DNA from: Christensenellaceae bacterium | Lineage (GTDB): Bacteria; Bacillota; Clostridia; Christensenellales; DTU072 | NCBI GenBank assembly: GCA_031260775.1 | Contig: JAISKW010000073.1 | Location: 1-6,314 of the forward strand | Reading direction: 5' to 3' | DNA: 6,314 nucleotides | Made by a program: the position numbers and the translations under genes | In this document: positions 3,395-6,314 of the stretch, in pieces | Position numbering within the stretch: the first letter of the stretch is position 1 | Layout: the number at the start of each line of letters is the position of its first letter | Notes under the pieces: generated by a model | What the model was told of the DNA's origin: nothing | The model's input: only the letters and a program-made list of their open reading frames with translations | Database searches by the model: none

Positions 3395-6314
3395 GTTGAG
3401 TTGTGAATTCGCCTATTGAAATGGTTTGAATGCGGCTTTCGTCGTCTTTCAGGAGAGTTTTATACCCCCGGGCGTTCCAAACGGTCGTTTTAACACCCGC
3501 GCCGCCCACAATATACAGAATAATATTGTCGCATCCTACGAACGGCGTAAAAGTCCATTCAACCGTGTCGGGCTCGTATCTGCTGACGGGAACGCCTTCA
3601 ACCGTTTCCGTAACGATAATTGCGCGTTTAGGAACGCCCGAATAGCCCAAATACACATTGTTTAGGTTAGGGCAGTTCGCAAACGCCTCCTCGTCGAACA
3701 GAATGTTCATACCGAGTACCGCTTTTGTAATACCGCTGTTTTCAAACGCCCTTATGCCAATATAGCTGTTTGTAAAAGTCGGGTTATAGGATACCGAATT
3801 CAGCAAAACAGTGCCTGCGAACGCGCCTTCACCGATAATTTTAACTTTGTCCGGGATTGCTAATTTGCCGTTTAGCAGGATGTCGTGATAGAACGCAAAC
3901 GCGCCTATTGCCTCTAAATTAACCGGCAAACTCACTCCCGAAGAACTCCCCGCCGTTCCGACTTTTACCGAAGATAAAACTGCGTTGTCGTAAAAGGCAT
4001 AAGGGTCGATGACTGTGATAGAATCGGGCAACCCCACGGAGACAACCGACGGGAAAAGAAAGCGTTGGCACACGCGGGTAACGGGAACGTTCGCTCCGTC
4101 GATATTGAGCGTGGCGGGCACGGTGACGGACAACAGAGGCGACGAAATAGATGTATTATTGATAAAAGTAATTGCGGCGGTTATGCCGTCGGGGTTGAAT
4201 TTGTATCCGATTTGCAATCCGCCCGTCGTAATAATTTCCGACGCGCCGAACACCCCGGCACTTCTTGTGACCGAAAAAGAAATGTTACCGAAAGACGTGG
4301 AGTAGTCTACGGACGAATTCTTAAACGCCGCATCGTACGCCGCTTTTGACTCGCTCGGAACGATGTAGCGTACGTAGTCGGCAAACATTTGAAGGGTGAG
4401 CGTTTCGGAGGGAATTGTTGGAGCGGTTAAACTCTTAAATACAACCCGACGGATGTATTCGTTGCCGCCGATCGCACTCTTGTGATATGTCGTGAGATTT
4501 AGCGAATTTATAACCAACTCGGAAATTTCCGCCCCGACAAAAGCGTATCTGTCGATAGATATAAGCGCGCTTTGCGGCGAAATGGTGATAGTTTGTATGC
4601 TGTCCCAGCCTGCAAAAGCCGAAAGCCCTATCGTTTTTACGCTGTCGGGTATAACAAGACTCGGCGCGGTGATATTCTGCCCGTTTGCGCCCTTTGCAGT
4701 CCTTTTGAAATTCCCCGTAGCCGCGCTTAAGAGAGAGGTCGGGTCAAACAGAGCGAACGCGTTCGGGCCGATTGTTTCGATTCCCTCGGTGAAGTTGAAA
4801 GCCGAAATGTATTTGCATTCCTTAAAAGCCCCCGAGCTAATAGTTTTAACGAGCGTGGGGGAAGAGATAGACGGCTGAAACATTATGCCGGATTCAATCA
4901 GCGCGCCGTTCCAAAGAATGTCGCGCATTTCGCTGCCGACGAAAGCGTTGGTGCCTATTGTGATTTCTTCCGGCACGAAATCCTCGTACCCGTCGTCGAC
5001 GACCTGCTCTTTATCGAAAATATAGGAGGCGAAAACGACCTTTTCAAAAAAGCTGTGGTCGAAGGCGTTCGCGCCTATTTGCATACCCGAGGAAATTACC
5101 AACGTATTCTTGAGCGTCACCGTAGCCGCCGTTCCGTAATAGGATAGCGGCGTGTCCCATGAGGTGCGTTCGAATGCGTGCGCGCCGATGCTTACTACCG
5201 AGCGCGGGAGATAGAACGCCGTGTTTTGATATGTGCCGTTTGAATTAAGGAGCCTCAATGCTCCGTAAAACGCATATTCGCCTATAGTTTCAAGATAGTC
5301 AACGTTCTGAACAAAGTTTGCATTGTTAACGCTTACGGTCATAGTTTGCGGAACGATAGTCACCGCGCCCTTGAAGTCGTAGAAAGCATTTTTTTTGATT
5401 TCCTTGACGGGAGCGTTGATAACGATATTTGTCGCGGAAATTAAACTTGTCAGCTTTTGAGCGAACGCGCTCTCCCCGATAAATTTTACCGTGTAGCCGT
5501 CGATATATTTGCCGATATTGAGCGTCGCTTGTGTGCGGCCCTCCGTGGTTGCTCCGGTAATTTCGGCGTACTGAGCCTGCTCACCCCCTTCCTCGACGTT
5601 CACCAAATTGTAAGTGAACAGCGGTTTGTATTGAGCATAAAAGGTTTTGTCCTGATAGAAGATGAACTTGCCCGAAACGTCTAACTTTTCGCCGCCCGTT
5701 TCGGAGGAATACCAACCGGTAAAAATGTAGTTTGGGGGATTGTTTTCCGGCGAACTCATCTGTACGGACGAATATGCTACGGAGCTTTGCACGTCGACAA
5801 TGTTTTGCAAATAGCGGATATTCGTCTCGTGCGTTATTTTTTCGCCGTTACTGTTTGTCAGTACGGTAGCTATTTTGTACGTCGGGTTTATTAAATACTG
5901 CGCCGAATTCAAACCCGATAAATTTTTAATTTGCTCGCCGGTACTGCCGCGTAGGAAAACAATATCCGTAACGGTGACGGTTTCGGTTCCGGTTGTTTTA
6001 TCAGTGCTGTAGGTAAAGGTGAAAACGTTGTTATTTGAATTTTTCGCAACGAATTTTCCCTCGCCCGGTTCGTAGGAGAAATTGTAAACGATTCCGTTTA
6101 CCGAAAAATGCGAGAGGGGTAATTTTGAGGAGTTCATTAGCCGCAACGTAACGGTAACGTCCTCGGCCGTGCCGGCATCGGTAAGCGCGACTGCCGCCAA
6201 TGCGCCGTTTAGGGGGGTTGTCGCGTCGGAATTAACGCCTCTAACATCGATGCCCTGCAGCGTCGGCGCGGGCGCACCCGTCGACGCGCCGCTGCCTCCG
6301 TCGCTTGCCGCTCC
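3390..6314 (-). CDS. Large BspA-like leucine-rich repeat surface protein with InlB B-repeat, 5'-truncated by the window edge
   Basis: The frame is open from the window edge to a TAA stop, giving 974 residues of an incomplete protein; a TTG at 6200 is only an internal codon. Residues 1-18 are a Gly/Ala/Ser/Thr/Pro-rich linker. Residues about 19-150 are beta-rich, resemble an Ig-like domain and were not identified. Residues about 168-231 match the InlB B-repeat (Listeria-Bacteroides repeat): FTGWY, then a Gly pair, then TFYAQY. Two blocks of BspA-type repeats (LRR_5 family) follow, each repeat marked by an 'xAF' motif: ten between residues 283 and 592, and five between 773 and 878. Such proteins are usually exported and mediate adhesion or protein binding; that role is inferred here. 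No signal peptide is visible because the N-terminus is missing. The C-terminus has no LPXTG motif or membrane segment. The stop codon touches the birA operator. The family call is firm; the function is open. Confidence 0.85.
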   Translation of the reverse strand, partial: GAASDGGSGASTGAPAPTLQGIDVRGVNSDATTPLNGALAAVALTDAGTAEDVTVTLRLMNSSKLPLSHFSVNGIVYNFSYEPGEGKFVAKNSNNNVFTFTYSTDKTTGTETVTVTDIVFLRGSTGEQIKNLSGLNSAQYLINPTYKIATVLTNSNGEKITHETNIRYLQNIVDVQSSVAYSSVQMSSPENNPPNYIFTGWYSSETGGEKLDVSGKFIFYQDKTFYAQYKPLFTYNLVNVEEGGEQAQYAEITGATTEGRTQATLNIGKYIDGYTVKFIGESAFAQKLTSLISATNIVINAPVKEIKKNAFYDFKGAVTIVPQTMTVSVNNANFVQNVDYLETIGEYAFYGALRLLNSNGTYQNTAFYLPRSVVSIGAHAFERTSWDTPLSYYGTAATVTLKNTLVISSGMQIGANAFDHSFFEKVVFASYIFDKEQVVDDGYEDFVPEEITIGTNAFVGSEMRDILWNGALIESGIMFQPSISSPTLVKTISSGAFKECKYISAFNFTEGIETIGPNAFALFDPTSLLSAATGNFKRTAKGANGQNITAPSLVIPDSVKTIGLSAFAGWDSIQTITISPQSALISIDRYAFVGAEISELVINSLNLTTYHKSAIGGNEYIRRVVFKSLTAPTIPSETLTLQMFADYVRYIVPSESKAAYDAAFKNSSVDYSTSFGNISFSVTRSAGVFGASEIITTGGLQIGYKFNPDGITAAITFINNTSISSPLLSVTVPATLNIDGANVPVTRVCQRFLFPSVVSVGLPDSITVIDPYAFYDNAVLSSVKVGTAGSSSGVSLPVNLEAIGAFAFYHDILLNGKLAIPDKVKIIGEGAFAGTVLLNSVSYNPTFTNSYIGIRAFENSGITKAVLGMNILFDEEAFANCPNLNNVYLGYSGVPKRAIIVTETVEGVPVSRYEPDTVEWTFTPFVGCDNIILYIVGGAGVKTTVWNARGYKTLLKDDESRIQTISIGEFTTQL

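Noticed and set aside
6198..6200. TTG codon as the true start of the surface protein.
   Set aside because: The frame stays open upstream to the window edge through a typical linker, and there is no ribosome binding site or signal peptide after the TTG.

Overview
The window looks like a chromosomal segment of an uncultured, probably gut-associated, low-to-mid GC bacterium. A clostridial-type Bacillota member is my best guess, at moderate to low confidence. The reasons are a biotin ligase with an N-terminal winged helix and a Bacillota-style BirA operator, an ECF-type BioY, and a large secreted-type protein that combines an InlB B-repeat with BspA-like leucine-rich repeats. The PGK carries a charged insertion that I associate with Bacteroidota and eukaryotes, so the lineage is not certain. 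No rRNA, tRNA, CRISPR array, insertion sequence or phage gene is visible.

All four genes lie on the minus strand, so they are read from right to left. (1) Positions 6314-3390 hold the 3' part of a very large surface or secreted protein; its start lies outside the window. (2) Positions 3389-3331 are a compact regulatory gap with three copies of a 10-bp half-site, ATTGTCAACC or its complement. The outer pair has the spacing of a BirA operator. (3) birA (3330-2344) and bioY (2282-1692) form a biotin unit: one gene senses and attaches biotin, the other imports it. BirA probably represses both. (4) After a 119-nt gap comes pgk (1572-322), the glycolytic phosphoglycerate kinase. (5) Positions 321-1 hold no gene but are rich in structure: a large bulged hairpin, a four-tract G-quadruplex motif that shares bases with it, two diverged copies of a roughly 36-nt repeat, a convincing intrinsic terminator for the minus strand, and further small hairpins.

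How the parts work together: when biotin is plentiful, BirA charged with biotinyl-AMP should bind the operator and shut down birA-bioY. When biotin is scarce, BioY is made and would join the ECF energising module (EcfA, EcfA', EcfT), whose genes are not in this window. The surface protein and pgk have no evident functional tie to biotin. I found no sign of a new multi-gene system. The points most worth checking are the triple-half-site operator, the G-quadruplex/hairpin switch after pgk, a shifted lysine in BioY, and the tandem two-module design of the surface protein.
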